A DNA stretch of 64,000 nt from Marinibacterium sp. (GCA_017643305.1 JAEPNQ010000001.1:62001-126000); one strand, 5' to 3'. Positions 9,305 through 18,361 are shown, counted from the first letter of the stretch. The notes: generated from the letters alone by a model not told the origin. Made by a program: numbers and translations.

Positions 9305-9349
9305 TGAGCATTCGTTGCACTCCGCCGCGTTTTTTTCAAGCGTGCTTGA

Positions 9350-9721
9350 TCAGGCGACGTCGCTCAGAACGCGGGCCAGGTCAAACAGGCGGCGACGCTG
9401 GTTTTCCGGAATGGAATAATAGGACCGGATCAGGTCCAGCGCTTCTTTGTCGCCCATCAGATCAGTGGGGACAGGTGTTTCTGCGGCAGAAGCTTTATCA
9501 GCTTCCTCCAAGCCTTGGAAGAAGAAGCTGACGGGAACGTCCATCGAATCGGCGATATCCCATAGGCGGGACGCACTTATGCGATTCGCACCAGTCTCGT
9601 ATTTCTGGATTTGTTGAAACTTGATACCGACCTTTTCAGCCAACTGCTGCTGGGTCATACCGATAAGCCAGCGACGTTGGCGCACACGTTTTCCGACATG
9701 AATGTCTACGGGATGGGCCAT
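9350..9721 (-). CDS. XRE-family helix-turn-helix regulator
   Basis: The 123-residue protein has a cro/C1-type HTH at residues about 8-65 (RVRQRRWLIGMTQQQLAEKV then GIKFQQIQKYETGANRIS), followed by an acidic linker and a C-terminal helix (IPENQRRRLFDLARVLSDVA). The start at 9721 is chosen because AAGGAG lies 6 nt upstream; an in-frame ATG further up has no ribosome site. Proteins of this length and layout are common single-copy regulators in Rhodobacterales and resemble repressors such as PraR/SinR-type. The target is unknown. The gene is headed by a long AT-rich intergenic stretch. Confidence 0.9.
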   Translation of the reverse strand: MAHPVDIHVGKRVRQRRWLIGMTQQQLAEKVGIKFQQIQKYETGANRISASRLWDIADSMDVPVSFFFQGLEEADKASAAETPVPTDLMGDKEALDLIRSYYSIPENQRRRLFDLARVLSDVA

Positions 9722-10041
9722 TATTTTCTCCTTGTAACACGAGCCAAATAGTCCGGAAACATCCGGCATCGCGCTTTGGTGGGATGCGCTGAGTGTTGCG
9801 CATTCTCCCTTTTAATTGACAGCAGAGCCGCCAGGCAAACAGAATAACGGCAATCTGGTTGAATTCAAGAAAGCACTCTCCCTATAAGTTTTAATTTCAA
9901 TAAAATTCGCACAAAATGCATAATATAAACCAAAAATATACACAAAAAACCAAATCCTATTTCCGCAACGCACGGTAGTGGGTTGGCTTGGTCGAAAAAT
10001 TCGTGAACCAGAGCGAAACACCGATTTTGGAGTGTGAATTT
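9722..10041. promoter_or_regulatory. AT-rich divergent promoter region
   Basis: About 320 bp separate the XRE regulator from the quinone oxidoreductase gene. The middle (about 9880-9960) is strikingly AT-rich compared with the surrounding coding DNA and holds A/T runs such as TATAAGTTTTAATTTCAAT. No gene is supported here. It probably holds both divergent promoters, and autoregulation by the XRE protein is plausible. Confidence 0.5.
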
Positions 10042-11001
10042 ATGCTGGCCTACCGCATGTCCCAAGCAGGCGCCCAAGCGTCCTTGCAGGAAATTGCCTC
10101 CCCTCGTCCGGCCCAAAGCGAGGTGCTGGTCAGAATCCGCGCATGCGGGCTGAATTTTGCCGATCTGTTGATGCAGAAAGGCACTTATCAGGACACGCCG
10201 GAACCGCCCTTCACGCTAGGCATGGAAGTCGCGGGCGAGGTGGTCGAAACCGGTCCGAATGTAACTGATTGGCAACCAGGTGACCGCGTTATGGTCTACG
10301 CCCGTCAGGGCGGTCTGGCCAGCCTAGGCAGCTTTCCGGCTGACCGGTTGATTCGCCTGCCCGATAGCATGAGCTTTGAACAGGCCGCCGCATTTCAAAT
10401 CGGTTATGGCACCGCACATATTGCATTGGGTCACCGGGCCCGGCTGCAACCGGGTGAAACGCTCCTAGTGACAGGCGCGGGCGGCGGCACCGGTCTGACC
10501 GCTGTGGAAATCGGGGCACGCATGGGCGCGCGTATCATCGCTGCGGCACGCGGCGGCGACAAGTTGGAAGTTGCGCGCGCCGCCGGGGCGACCGACTGTA
10601 TTGATACCGGAACAGAAGACCTGCGCACCCGCCTGCTGGAACTTGGACGCATTGACGTCGCCTATGACACGGTCGGCGGTGACCTGTTCAAGGCCGCCTT
10701 CCGGGCCATAAAACCCGAAGGCCGTCTTCTGCCAGTGGGCTTTGCAGGCGGAGATGTTCCACAGATCCCTGCAAATCACCTGCTGGTGAAAAACCTGACC
10801 GTCATCGGCTTTTACATTGGCGGCTACCTGAATTTCCGCTCCGATGTGGTGCAGGACAGCTTTGCCACCCTTTTGGGCTGGTTCAATGACGAGCTGCTGC
10901 ACCCGCATGTCGGGCAGGTCCTGCCGTTGGAACAAGTCAGCGCGGGAATGGATCTGCTGCGTAGCCGTCAGGCTGTTGGCAAGGTGGTCATCACACCCTG
11001 A
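10042..11001 (+). CDS. NADPH:quinone oxidoreductase, zinc-free MDR family
   Basis: The 319-residue protein is a medium-chain dehydrogenase/reductase without zinc ligands. The GroES-like part is at residues 1-120 (RACGLNFADLLMQKGTYQ) and the Rossmann domain has the NADPH loop LVTGAGGGTGLTAVEI. The family reduces quinones or enones with NADPH. ATG 10042 is preceded by GGAG at 10029; the upstream in-frame ATG at 9988 would lack a ribosome site. It ends 3 bp before the converging LysR gene. Confidence 0.88.
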   Translation: MLAYRMSQAGAQASLQEIASPRPAQSEVLVRIRACGLNFADLLMQKGTYQDTPEPPFTLGMEVAGEVVETGPNVTDWQPGDRVMVYARQGGLASLGSFPADRLIRLPDSMSFEQAAAFQIGYGTAHIALGHRARLQPGETLLVTGAGGGTGLTAVEIGARMGARIIAAARGGDKLEVARAAGATDCIDTGTEDLRTRLLELGRIDVAYDTVGGDLFKAAFRAIKPEGRLLPVGFAGGDVPQIPANHLLVKNLTVIGFYIGGYLNFRSDVVQDSFATLLGWFNDELLHPHVGQVLPLEQVSAGMDLLRSRQAVGKVVITP

Positions 11002-11004
11002 AGC

Positions 11005-11886
11005 CTATTGGCTCGCCACCCGTAACGCGGGCTGACCCACCCCGCCGAACATCATGCGCAGCAGGTCCGACAATTCGGTGATCAGCTGAGATTTTGGCGC
11101 GTCTGCCCCATACATATTAATGTTCTGCAGCGGCAGCTCCGGCAACGCGCCATTGTGGTCAATCCGGATCATCTGCGGTGGCACGCTTTCTTCCAGTAAC
11201 ACTCCAACGCCCAGATCCGCACTGATCGTGGCCTCGATCGTCCGGTCGGAATCGCTATCGACCACCATGTCCCAGTCGATCCCGGCCTGATCCAGTGCGG
11301 CAGTGGCCAGAGGGCGGAAAATACATTTTCGCTGAAACGCCAGCCGCAAAGGGTTTTGCCGCCACATCGACCCGTTCGGCGCCCCGACCCACACCAGCGG
11401 GCTGCGATGGATCTGTTCGCCCCCTTCCGACACAGCGGATTCGGTGGTCAATATGATGTCGCATTCGCCCCGCGCATACAGCGCCTTCAATTCACGGGTG
11501 AAAGATGAAATCAACTGCACCCGTACCCGTGGGAAACTGGCGTGGAACCGTTGCAGCACGCGGAGAATGGTCGGCTGCACCACATCATGGGGCACACCCA
11601 GCGTCACCTCGCCTTCGAACGCCTGATCCGTCAGGCGCGCCATGACTTCATCATTCAGAGCCACCATGCGCCGAGCGTAGCCCAGCAACCGTTCCCCCGA
11701 GGCCGTCAGGGAAATGCCGCGACCCGACCGGTCGAGCAACTCCAAGTCTAATATATGCTCCAGCCGCTTGATCTGCATCGACACCGCAGATTGCGTCAGG
11801 TGAAGAAACCCGGCTGCCCGCGTCACACCGCCAGAATCGGCCACAGCGACGAAGGATCTGAGCGTGGTGATGTCGAGATTACGCAT
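11005..11886 (-). CDS. LysR-family transcriptional regulator
   Basis: The 293-residue protein begins with the canonical LysR winged HTH (residues 3-62: LRSFVAVADSGGVTRAAGFL, LTQSAVSMQIKRLEHILD), followed by a periplasmic-binding-like effector domain. Length is standard. It diverges from the DUF1127 gene with a 127-bp spacer and converges on the quinone oxidoreductase, so neither neighbour is a sure target. Confidence 0.93.
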   Translation of the reverse strand: MRNLDITTLRSFVAVADSGGVTRAAGFLHLTQSAVSMQIKRLEHILDLELLDRSGRGISLTASGERLLGYARRMVALNDEVMARLTDQAFEGEVTLGVPHDVVQPTILRVLQRFHASFPRVRVQLISSFTRELKALYARGECDIILTTESAVSEGGEQIHRSPLVWVGAPNGSMWRQNPLRLAFQRKCIFRPLATAALDQAGIDWDMVVDSDSDRTIEATISADLGVGVLLEESVPPQMIRIDHNGALPELPLQNINMYGADAPKSQLITELSDLLRMMFGGVGQPALRVASQ

Positions 11887-12013
11887 TCATCACAACCCCT
11901 GATGGTATTTGCCACAAACATTCGTTTTCAAAATAGAACACATTCCCCGTATGCATCAAAGAAATTGATGAAACTACAGCCAATCATCGCAAACCAAAGA
12001 AAGGGCGCAGATT

Positions 12014-12220
12014 ATGACCTACTTCTCCGACACCCGCATCGCGTACCCGATCCACCGCAACCTTCCGTCGCTGACCCAAATGCTTTCGATCCGCAAACAG
12101 CGCCGTCAGCTGCGCAAAATGGACGCCCGCGCTCTGTTTGATATCGGTCTGACCCGCACTGAGGCCGTGGAGGAATCCCGTCGCCCGATGTGGGATGTCC
12201 CAGCCCACTGGCTGCGCTGA
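12014..12220 (+). CDS. DUF1127 small arginine-rich protein
   Basis: The 68-residue protein has the DUF1127 core (RKQRRQLRKMDARALFDIGL, then TRTEAVEESRRPMWD) ending in VPAHWLR. Such YjiS-like small proteins are abundant in alphaproteobacteria; some affect RNA turnover and phosphate or carbon physiology. AAAGAAAGG lies upstream and a terminator follows, so it is likely monocistronic. Confidence 0.88.
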   Translation: MTYFSDTRIAYPIHRNLPSLTQMLSIRKQRRQLRKMDARALFDIGLTRTEAVEESRRPMWDVPAHWLR

Positions 12221-12242
12221 CGACCATATTCAGATTTGATTA

Positions 12243-12267
12243 AAACAGCCCGTTTTGCGGGCCGTTT
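12243..12267 (+). terminator. Rho-independent terminator after the DUF1127 gene
   Basis: GCCCG-TTTTG-CGGGC stem extended by an A-rich/T-rich arm (AAAACA...CCGTTT) with one mismatch, starting 22 bp after the stop codon. Confidence 0.6.
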
Positions 12268-12346
12268 CCGATTATGCAACGCTTTGTGCATACCTGACAG
12301 AAAATCTTGAAAATCAGCCCAAAGACACCGATATTAGTTTCGAGTG

Positions 12347-12366
12347 CCGCAGAAGGGCTTCTGCGG
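12347..12366. promoter_or_regulatory. Perfect palindrome in the leader of the Bax-inhibitor-like gene
   Basis: CCGCAGAAG-GG-CTTCTGCGG forms a perfect 9-bp inverted repeat ending 28 bp before the ATG at 12395. It is either an operator at the promoter or a leader hairpin near the ribosome site. No T-run follows, so it is not a simple terminator. Confidence 0.5.
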
Positions 12367-12394
12367 AGTGAGTAGTTTTAACTGGAGTATCTCA

Positions 12395-13183
12395 ATGGCT
12401 GAGTACGACACAGGCAGAACCATGGGCCGCGCCGCCGCCGGCGTCCGGGCTGCTGATATCGATGAGGGCCTGCGCGCCCACATGAACAAGGTCTATGGCA
12501 CGATGTCCGTAGGCATGCTGATCACATTTGCCGCTGCATGGGCCATTTCCGGCCTGGCGACAACAACCGACCCGGCACTGGCCGCTGCGCAGATTGGCGA
12601 AGGCAAGTACCTGACCAGCTTGGGTGCAGCAATATACACATCCCCCCTGAAATGGGTGATCATGTTCCTGCCGCTGGCCTTTGTCTTTGGCTTCGGCGCC
12701 GCGATAAACCGGCTGTCAGCTGCCTCCGCGCAATTGGTGTTCTACGTTTTTGCGGCCACCATGGGCCTGTCGATCAGCTGGATCTTCATGGTCTTCACCG
12801 GATACTCGGTGATACAGGTTTTCCTGATTACGTCCATCGCATTCGCGGGCCTGTCGATCTGGGGCTACACCACCAAGAAAGATATCTCGGGCTGGGGTAG
12901 CTTCCTGATCATGGGTGTGATCGGCCTGATTGTGGCGTCGATCATCAACATCTTCCTGGGCAGCCCGGCGATCATGTTCGCGATCTCGATCATCGGTGTG
13001 CTGATCTTTGCGGGTCTGACCGCGTATGACACGCAGAAAATCAAGAACACCTACCTGCAGATGGCCCATACCGGCGATCAGGAATGGTTAGGCAAGGCTG
13101 CGATCATGGGCGCTCTGAACCTGTATCTGGACTTTATCAACATGTTCATGTTCCTGCTGCAGCTGCTGGGCAACCGCGAATAA
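12395..13183 (+). CDS. Bax inhibitor-1/YccA-family membrane protein
   Basis: The 262-residue protein has a short soluble N-terminus and seven hydrophobic segments (for example FVYVFAATMGLSISWIFMVF-like core, SFLIMGVIGLIVASIINIFL and GVLIFAGLTAYDTQKIKNTY). The conserved TAYDTQKIK region near the C-terminus, with paired acidic residues, is the BI-1/TMBIM hallmark linked to pH-sensitive Ca2+ leak; bacterial YccA modulates FtsH. Start 12395 has TGGAG 8 nt upstream. A strong terminator follows. Confidence 0.93.
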   Translation: MAEYDTGRTMGRAAAGVRAADIDEGLRAHMNKVYGTMSVGMLITFAAAWAISGLATTTDPALAAAQIGEGKYLTSLGAAIYTSPLKWVIMFLPLAFVFGFGAAINRLSAASAQLVFYVFAATMGLSISWIFMVFTGYSVIQVFLITSIAFAGLSIWGYTTKKDISGWGSFLIMGVIGLIVASIINIFLGSPAIMFAISIIGVLIFAGLTAYDTQKIKNTYLQMAHTGDQEWLGKAAIMGALNLYLDFINMFMFLLQLLGNRE

Positions 13184-13206
13184 GCAGGTCAAAGCACCAG
13201 AAATGC

Positions 13207-13236
13207 AAAGGGCCGGTCACCACGACCGGCCCTTTT
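13207..13236 (+). terminator. Strong Rho-independent terminator
   Basis: AAAGGGCCGGTC-ACCAC-GACCGGCCCTTT is a perfect 12-bp stem followed by T-rich DNA, 23 bp after the BI-1 stop codon. Confidence 0.9.
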
Positions 13237-13295
13237 CCTTTGTAAGGGTGTGATCAGGCTTGCCTCACCCGGTAAACGCGTTCAGTCTCCCCGAC

Positions 13296-13604
13296 ATGCT
13301 GGAACTTCGACCGAACTGCGAGATCTGCGATTGCGATCTGCCACCCGACAGCGCCGATGCTCGGATCTGCACCTATGAATGCACCTATTGCATCACCTGT
13401 GCCGAGGATGTGCTGGCAGGCGTCTGCGCCAATTGTGGCGGCAACCTCGTGCCGCGCCCGATCCGGCCCAAAACCGCTTGGCGCAATGGCACCGGCCTGG
13501 GGAACCACCCGGCCGGAACCAAGCGGCGCCACAACCGGTATTCCGAGGACGACCGCCGCGCTCTGAGCAAACGGCTGCGCGACGTGCCGCCGGATCAGCG
13601 GTGA
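13296..13604 (+). CDS. DUF1272 cysteine-rich protein
   Basis: The 102-residue protein starts MLELRPNCEICDCDLP and carries CxxCxC, CTYECTYCITCAED and CANCGG, the metal-binding cysteine pattern of DUF1272. A basic tail follows (KRRHNRYSEDDRRALSKRLR). It probably binds zinc; function is unknown. The start at the family-consistent MLELRPNC was preferred over an upstream in-frame ATG. It ends directly against the converging lipoprotein gene. Confidence 0.85.
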   Translation: MLELRPNCEICDCDLPPDSADARICTYECTYCITCAEDVLAGVCANCGGNLVPRPIRPKTAWRNGTGLGNHPAGTKRRHNRYSEDDRRALSKRLRDVPPDQR

Positions 13605-14107
13605 TCAGCCCGCGCAGACCAGCGCCATTGTCAGCCCCTGCGGGCGGTTCGGCTGCGGGCGCACAGCATACACCTGGCTGGCCGCAGGGCACCCTGTCAG
13701 CTGAGCCGCATTGGCGCCCAAGGCAGCGCTGGTTTCCGGCACGATATCAGGCGTGAACAGCCCCGATTTCGGCTCCAGCACAGCAAAGGGCTCGTGTTGA
13801 CATACAGCACGCTCAAAGCCAATGGCTGGCCACCCACTGTCACCCTCTTAGACCGCCAAGCCGACCCACTGGCCTTGCGTATAACCAGTTCAGCATGATC
13901 TGCCCGGTTGGCACTGCCCGAACGCACGGCGCGCGACGGGATATCAGAATAGAGCTTGCCTATGTTCAAACGCGGATCGAGATAATCAGCCTGCGCCATC
14001 GTCGGTTCAGACCCAAGCCCGCTGAAACCGGTGCTTTGGTGTTTGGCGGCATTGTCACAGGCCGAGAGGGTCAGGATCGCGGCGGTTAGCAGGCAGATAC
14101 GTTTCAT
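13605..14107 (-). pseudogene. Small lipoprotein gene with a single-base frameshift
   Basis: From ATG 14107 the product starts with a lipoprotein signal (MKRICLLTAAILTLSACDN, lipobox LSAC) and runs in frame to about 13800 (VGGQPLALSVLYV). There the frame must change: the original frame turns to nonsense-like residues (NTSPLLCWSRN), while the neighbouring frame gives a natural ending, QHEPFAVLEPKSGLFTPD... CPAASQVYAVRPQPN...MALVCAG, with a stop at 13605. One missing base near 13800 would join the two into a product of about 166 residues. It is either a true frameshift or a sequencing error. Function is unknown. Confidence 0.7.
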
Positions 14108-14185
14108 AGTGGCAGTCCCGATGCAGATTTTGGGAGCCTAGGCACCAAACAAACGCGTCAGAAATGGGGCGGCGTCGCGTTGCCG

Positions 14186-14674
14186 TCAATCCAGCAGGCG
14201 TTCCATCCGGATTGCTGGAAACACGATGCCGGGCTGCAGTGTCATCTCCATTGAGCCAACCGTGGCAAACCCCATCGCTTCGTAAAACGGTACAGCGGTC
14301 CTGGTGGCGTAACACAGCAGATGCGCGATGCCCGCAGACTGCGCGGTTTCAAACACACGCGTCATCACCGCACGCGCCACGCCCTGACGCGTCATGCGGT
14401 CATCGGTCGCCACATGCCGGATATGGCCCAGCTCTGACGAGGCCCTGTCCTTGGTCCAGCCACCTGCGCCTACGATCTGTCCTGCATCGTCTTCAGCCAC
14501 GTAATAGGTGCCGCTGGCCAAAAGCGACGGTTGCGCACGGCTGATCAACGGCAGTGCCGTCACCAATACCGAAGGCGGGTAGTCTGGTTTCGCTAGGCGA
14601 GGATAGGCGCGGGCCAGCACCGCATCCACTGCGGCCAAATCGCCAGATCGCGCTGTACGGACCGCGATGGCCAA
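14186..14674 (-). CDS. GNAT-family N-acetyltransferase
   Basis: The product of about 162 residues has the GNAT fold signs: a beta strand YYVAEDDAGQIVGAGGW, the acetyl-CoA loop region IRHVATDDRMTRQGVARAVM, and the C-terminal FYEAMGFATVGSMEM. The substrate is unknown. I place the start at TTG 14674 because GGGGAG sits just upstream and the alternative GTG 14704 lies inside the rpmG terminator stem. The start remains uncertain. Confidence 0.8.
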   Translation of the reverse strand: MAIAVRTARSGDLAAVDAVLARAYPRLAKPDYPPSVLVTALPLISRAQPSLLASGTYYVAEDDAGQIVGAGGWTKDRASSELGHIRHVATDDRMTRQGVARAVMTRVFETAQSAGIAHLLCYATRTAVPFYEAMGFATVGSMEMTLQPGIVFPAIRMERLLD

Positions 14675-14694
14675 GGCGCTCCCCCAAAAAAACA

Positions 14695-14721
14695 AAAGGG
14701 CCACATGACATGTGACCCTTT
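14695..14721 (-). terminator. Terminator of rpmG
   Basis: On the minus strand, AAAGGGTCACATG-T-CATGTGGCCCTTT forms a long stem (one mismatch) followed by TTTTGTTTTTTT, 25 bp after the rpmG stop codon. Confidence 0.85.
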
Positions 14722-14745
14722 CAAAACCGTTTCTGCAAGTCAGGC

Positions 14746-14913
14746 TTACTTGATCTTGCCTTCCTTATATTCCACGTGCTTGCGCGCCACCGGGTCATAT
14801 TTCCGGACCGACATCTTTTCGGTCATGGTCCGTGCGTTTTTCTTGGTAACGTAGAAATGGCCGGTGCCTGCGGTGGAGTTCAGGCGGATTTTGATCGTGG
14901 TTGGCTTCGCCAT
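14746..14913 (-). CDS. rpmG: 50S ribosomal protein L33
   Basis: The 55-residue product [18 protein letters not shown]...[13 protein letters not shown]...[17 protein letters not shown] is a classic zinc-free (cysteine-free) L33 and part of the large ribosomal subunit near the E site. GGAG lies 8 nt before the ATG. It stands alone with its own terminator. Confidence 0.98.
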   Translation of the reverse strand: MAKPTTIKIRLNSTAGTGHFYVTKKNARTMTEKMSVRKYDPVARKHVEYKEGKIK

Positions 14914-15073
14914 CGGATGTCTCCTGCATCGGGCGCAACGTCCGGCCCGGAGTAAATTCGTGAAGCCCGCCTTTTACGCGGATTCATGGCCCTGTCAACC
15001 GATATCCGGGGGGAAGAGGCCGGGAATCTGCACGGGCCATACGCCACGTTTTACTGGCCCGAAAAAAGGTTCT

Positions 15074-15490
15074 GCGCGCGGAGAGCCTGTAAGCCGGATT
15101 CTGTTCCGGGGTTGCCCCCTTCGATGACCATTCCTCTATGACCGGCGTTGCCGCAGGCCTTTAGCTGCCAACCCGACCCCTCTCGGCTGAAGCGTACCTA
15201 GCGGCGGTATCCCGTTGCCGAGACCGGCCCGCGCGGGGGTCCTATTCGGCATTGCTCCCGGTGGGGCTTGCCGTGCCACCCCTGTTGCCAGAGGCGCGGT
15301 GGGCTCTTACCCCACCGTTTCACCCTTACCCTGCATGCAGGGCGGTCTGTTCTCTGTGGCGCTTTCCGTCGGACCCGGCAGGGAACCCGCCAAACCCGCC
15401 CGGGCGTTACCCGGCACCGTTACTTCAGGGAGTCCGGACTTTCCTCTCCGGCGGGGAACCCGCCGCAGCGGCCATCCGACCCTCCGCGCG
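15074..15490 (-). ncRNA. rnpB: RNase P RNA (bacterial class A)
   Basis: Read on the minus strand, the conserved core elements appear in order: GAGGAAAGTCCGGACTCC near the 5' end, GGTGAAACGGTGGGGTAAGA, GGTGGCACGGCAAGCCCCAC, AGAGGAATGGTCATCG, and ACAGAATCCGGCTTACAGG at the 3' end. The ends pair as P1 (CGCGCGGAG with CTCCGCGCG). A T-run follows the 3' end at about 15061-15067. It is the catalytic RNA of tRNA 5' maturation. The ends are estimated from P1 and may be off by a few bases. Confidence 0.96.
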
Positions 15491-15521
15491 TCAGCGCATG
15501 TGGCAGCAAAGCGATGCTGCG

Positions 15522-16010
15522 TCAATGGTCCCGGTGGCGCGGAACAGCCAGCCCCTGACGCACCAGCCGCGCCCAGTCAAAACGTGGGCCGGGATCAAAC
15601 TTGCGACCCGGCGCGCTGTCAGAATGGCCGATCACACCCTCAGCCGGGATGCTCCAGCGTTCCATGATCTGCGGCAACATTGCCTCCAGCACCGCCATCT
15701 GCGGTTCGGCAAATGGGTGGTTGCCGCGATTGTCGAGTTCGATCCCGATGCTGCGCGAATTCACATCATCCAGACCCTGCCATTGCCCTGCACCGGCGTG
15801 CCACGCCCGACAGGGTTCATCGACCATCTGCCACAGCATTCCGTCCGATCCGATCAGGTAATGCGCGCTGACCTCCGCTTGCGGATCACAAAGTCGCTCC
15901 AGCGCCTCGCCAGCGCTGTCCATCGCGGTATAGTGCAGGACGATCCACTGCGGCACCAACCCCTCCCGACGGTCCCCGAAATTGGGTGACGGGTGCCAGA
16001 TCAGTTGCAT
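15522..16010 (-). CDS. N-acetylmuramoyl-L-alanine amidase, AmpD/amidase_2 type, short form
   Basis: The 162-residue product covers the amidase_2 domain with its zinc site: the first His in WIVLHYTAMDS, the second in RAWHAGAGQW and the HSD/PG pair in IGHSDSAPGRKFDPG. It cleaves the MurNAc-L-Ala bond in muropeptide recycling. Close relatives that I know of run about 220 residues; here the protein stops shortly after FDWARLVRQGL, just before rnpB, so a C-terminal segment is probably missing. The catalytic domain looks intact. Confidence 0.88.
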   Translation of the reverse strand: MQLIWHPSPNFGDRREGLVPQWIVLHYTAMDSAGEALERLCDPQAEVSAHYLIGSDGMLWQMVDEPCRAWHAGAGQWQGLDDVNSRSIGIELDNRGNHPFAEPQMAVLEAMLPQIMERWSIPAEGVIGHSDSAPGRKFDPGPRFDWARLVRQGLAVPRHRDH

Positions 16011-16015
16011 CCGGG

Positions 16016-16819
16016 TCAGCTTTTAATAGCCTGCCGGAACGGTGTCGGATCCCATGCGCAGGCAAACCCATCCCCGTCCGGATCCAGCCCCATACGGTCC
16101 CGTTGGGGCCCACCGCTGGACAGGAACGCTATCTGTGCCTGATCTGCTGAGGGGTATTTTGCACAGTTCCGCTGTGCCTTGGCGCTCAGGTTGATCCCTG
16201 TGCGGGAATAAACCCGCGTGCCGGGCTGGTTGCTGGTCGAAAGCGCGAAACTGACGATGTTCGGCGCGCGGTCTTCCGGACGTTCCGGCACGGCGGTGGG
16301 CGCAATCACGGCATAAGCTTCGCGGTTCTGTTTCAAACGGGCAGCGTCGCTGTCAATGGATTCACGGGAAGAAACCGCCTGAAAATCGTTTTCGTCCGAG
16401 ATGCCCGGATTGCTGTATTGCTTGGGTGGCGGGTTGTTCGGGCTCGCCTCCACCGGGGCGACACCGGAGTTAAGCGCCGCTGCCTGCAGCGCGGCCGCCG
16501 TTTCGTTGGCAATATCTTCTGCGGTTTCTGTCTGGGTCGTCACCGCACGGCTGACCGGTACAGGTAAAGGCTGTGGCTGCGGAGGCAAAGCTGCGGCCAC
16601 GACCGGTGGCGCAAGCGGGGCCGTATCAGCGGCGGCCAACGTTTCTGTCGACACAACTTTGGGCGGCGGCACCGCAGCGCCGGTGCGGGCCCCGGCAACG
16701 GCTGCGTCCTGAGCCAAAGCATCATCAAAAGACGTATCGAACCCTGCACCGCTTTCTGGGATTTCCGGTGCACAGGCTGCTGTCAGCCCAAGGGCTGCCA
16801 CCAAAACTACTGCGCGCAT
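16016..16819 (-). CDS. Lipoprotein with Excalibur-like C-terminal motif
   Basis: The 267-residue protein begins with a lipoprotein signal peptide (MRAVVLVAALGLTAACAPEI, lipobox TAAC). A long Ala/Pro-rich disordered region follows. The C-terminal module of about 60 residues contains NCAKYPSADQAQIAFLSSGG and DPDGDGFACAWDP, the Ca2+-binding Excalibur type (DxDGDGxxC). It is probably an outer-membrane-anchored cell-envelope protein. It abuts the amidase gene with a 5-bp gap, which suggests co-transcription and a wall-related role. Confidence 0.8.
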   Translation of the reverse strand: MRAVVLVAALGLTAACAPEIPESGAGFDTSFDDALAQDAAVAGARTGAAVPPPKVVSTETLAAADTAPLAPPVVAAALPPQPQPLPVPVSRAVTTQTETAEDIANETAAALQAAALNSGVAPVEASPNNPPPKQYSNPGISDENDFQAVSSRESIDSDAARLKQNREAYAVIAPTAVPERPEDRAPNIVSFALSTSNQPGTRVYSRTGINLSAKAQRNCAKYPSADQAQIAFLSSGGPQRDRMGLDPDGDGFACAWDPTPFRQAIKS

Positions 16820-16859
16820 AACTGCTATCCTGCCGCTTTTGTTCTTCCTTGTGGGCAGC

Positions 16860-18356
16860 CTACCACCATTTCGACGGTTTGGCCACAAAACCTGCGGCAT
16901 TTTCAAGAACCTGCGCAGCGTTCAGCAGATCGCCCTCTTCCCACGGGCGGCCAATCAGCTGCAGGCCCAGCGGCAGGCCTTGCTTGTCCAGCCCTGCAGG
17001 TACCGACACGCCGGGTAGTCCGGCCAGGTTCACGGTCACAGTGAATACGTCGTTCAGATACATCCGCACCGGGTCGGCATCGGTCATTTCGCCCAGCCCG
17101 AAGGCCGCAGACGGTGTAGCCGGTGTCAGGATATAATCCACACCTGCAGCAAACGCATCTTCGAAGTCCTTCTTGATCAGTGTCCGCACCTTACGCGCTC
17201 TGTTGTAATAGGCATCGTAGAAGCCTGCAGACAGCACATAGGTGCCGATCATCACCCGGCGCTTCACCTCTGGCCCAAACCCTTCGGCGCGGGTCTTTTC
17301 ATACATCTCGGTAATGCCATCGCCCTGCGCCAGCTTGGCCCTGTGGCCATAGCGCACACCGTCATAGCGCGCGAGGTTCGAAGACGCCTCCGCCGGGGCG
17401 ATGACATAGTAGGCAGGCAGAGCGTATTTGGTATGTGGCAGGGAGATATCGACAATCTTCGCGCCCGCATCCTCCATCATCTTGCGGCCGTCGGCCCACA
17501 GCGCTTCAATCTCATCCGGCATGCCGTCCATGCGGTATTCACGCGGAATGCCGATGGTTTTGCCCCGGATATCCCCGGTCAGCATCGCCTCGAAATCCGG
17601 CACCGTCAGATCGGCGCTGGTGCTATCCTTGGGATCATGCCCGCACATCGCCTCCAGCATGATCGCGGCATCGCGCACCGATTTGGTCATCGGTCCGGCC
17701 TGATCCAGCGAAGAGGCAAAGGCCACGATGCCCCAGCGCGAACACCGGCCATATGTGGGCTTGATGCCCGTGATGCCGGCAAAGGCCGCTGGCTGACGGA
17801 TGGAGCCGCCCGTGTCGGTGCCGGTCGCGGCCAGACACAGATCCGCCGCCACAGCCGAAGCCGACCCGCCCGAAGATCCGCCCGGGGTAAGCTGTGCGTC
17901 ATCGTTGTCCCGCCGCCACGGGTTTAACACGTTGCCATAACATGCGGTTTCGTTGGACGAGCCCATGGCGAATTCGTCCATGTTCAGCTTGCCCAGCATC
18001 ACCGCACCCGCATCCTGCAGCTTCTGGCTGACGGTGGATTCGTACTCGGGCTTGAACCCTTCCAGGATGTTCGACGCCGCCTGGCTAGGCACACCCTTGG
18101 TGCAGAACAGATCCTTGATACCGATCGGCAGGCCGCACATCTTGGGTGCATCGCCTTGCGCCAGCCGCTTGTCCGCTGCCTCGGCCCGCTCCAGCGCAAT
18201 CTCAGGTGTCTTGTGCACAAACGCGTTCAACACTCCGGCGCCTTCGATGGCCTCCAGGCAGGCATTGGTCAGATCCACCGAGCTTACTTCACCCTTGCGC
18301 AACAGATCACGCGCACCAGACAAGCCGAAGCGGTTGAGAGAGGATTCACGTGTCAT
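16860..18356 (-). CDS. gatA: Asp-tRNA(Asn)/Glu-tRNA(Gln) amidotransferase subunit A
   Basis: The 498-residue amidase-signature subunit generates ammonia from glutamine for transamidation of mischarged tRNAs. Catalytic residues are visible: K81 (GIKDLFC), the cis-Ser in [12 protein letters not shown] (about 157-166) and the nucleophile S185 ([10 protein letters not shown]). Length is normal. It lies 5 bp after gatC. No gatB is in this window, as often in alphaproteobacteria. Confidence 0.97.
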   Translation of the reverse strand: MTRESSLNRFGLSGARDLLRKGEVSSVDLTNACLEAIEGAGVLNAFVHKTPEIALERAEAADKRLAQGDAPKMCGLPIGIKDLFCTKGVPSQAASNILEGFKPEYESTVSQKLQDAGAVMLGKLNMDEFAMGSSNETACYGNVLNPWRRDNDDAQLTPGGSSGGSASAVAADLCLAATGTDTGGSIRQPAAFAGITGIKPTYGRCSRWGIVAFASSLDQAGPMTKSVRDAAIMLEAMCGHDPKDSTSADLTVPDFEAMLTGDIRGKTIGIPREYRMDGMPDEIEALWADGRKMMEDAGAKIVDISLPHTKYALPAYYVIAPAEASSNLARYDGVRYGHRAKLAQGDGITEMYEKTRAEGFGPEVKRRVMIGTYVLSAGFYDAYYNRARKVRTLIKKDFEDAFAAGVDYILTPATPSAAFGLGEMTDADPVRMYLNDVFTVTVNLAGLPGVSVPAGLDKQGLPLGLQLIGRPWEEGDLLNAAQVLENAAGFVAKPSKWW

Positions 18357-18361
18357 CGGAC

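Noticed and set aside
15215-15989. Plus-strand frames across 15.2-16.0 kb
   Set aside because: They cross rnpB and run antisense to the amidase; both are strongly supported on the minus strand.
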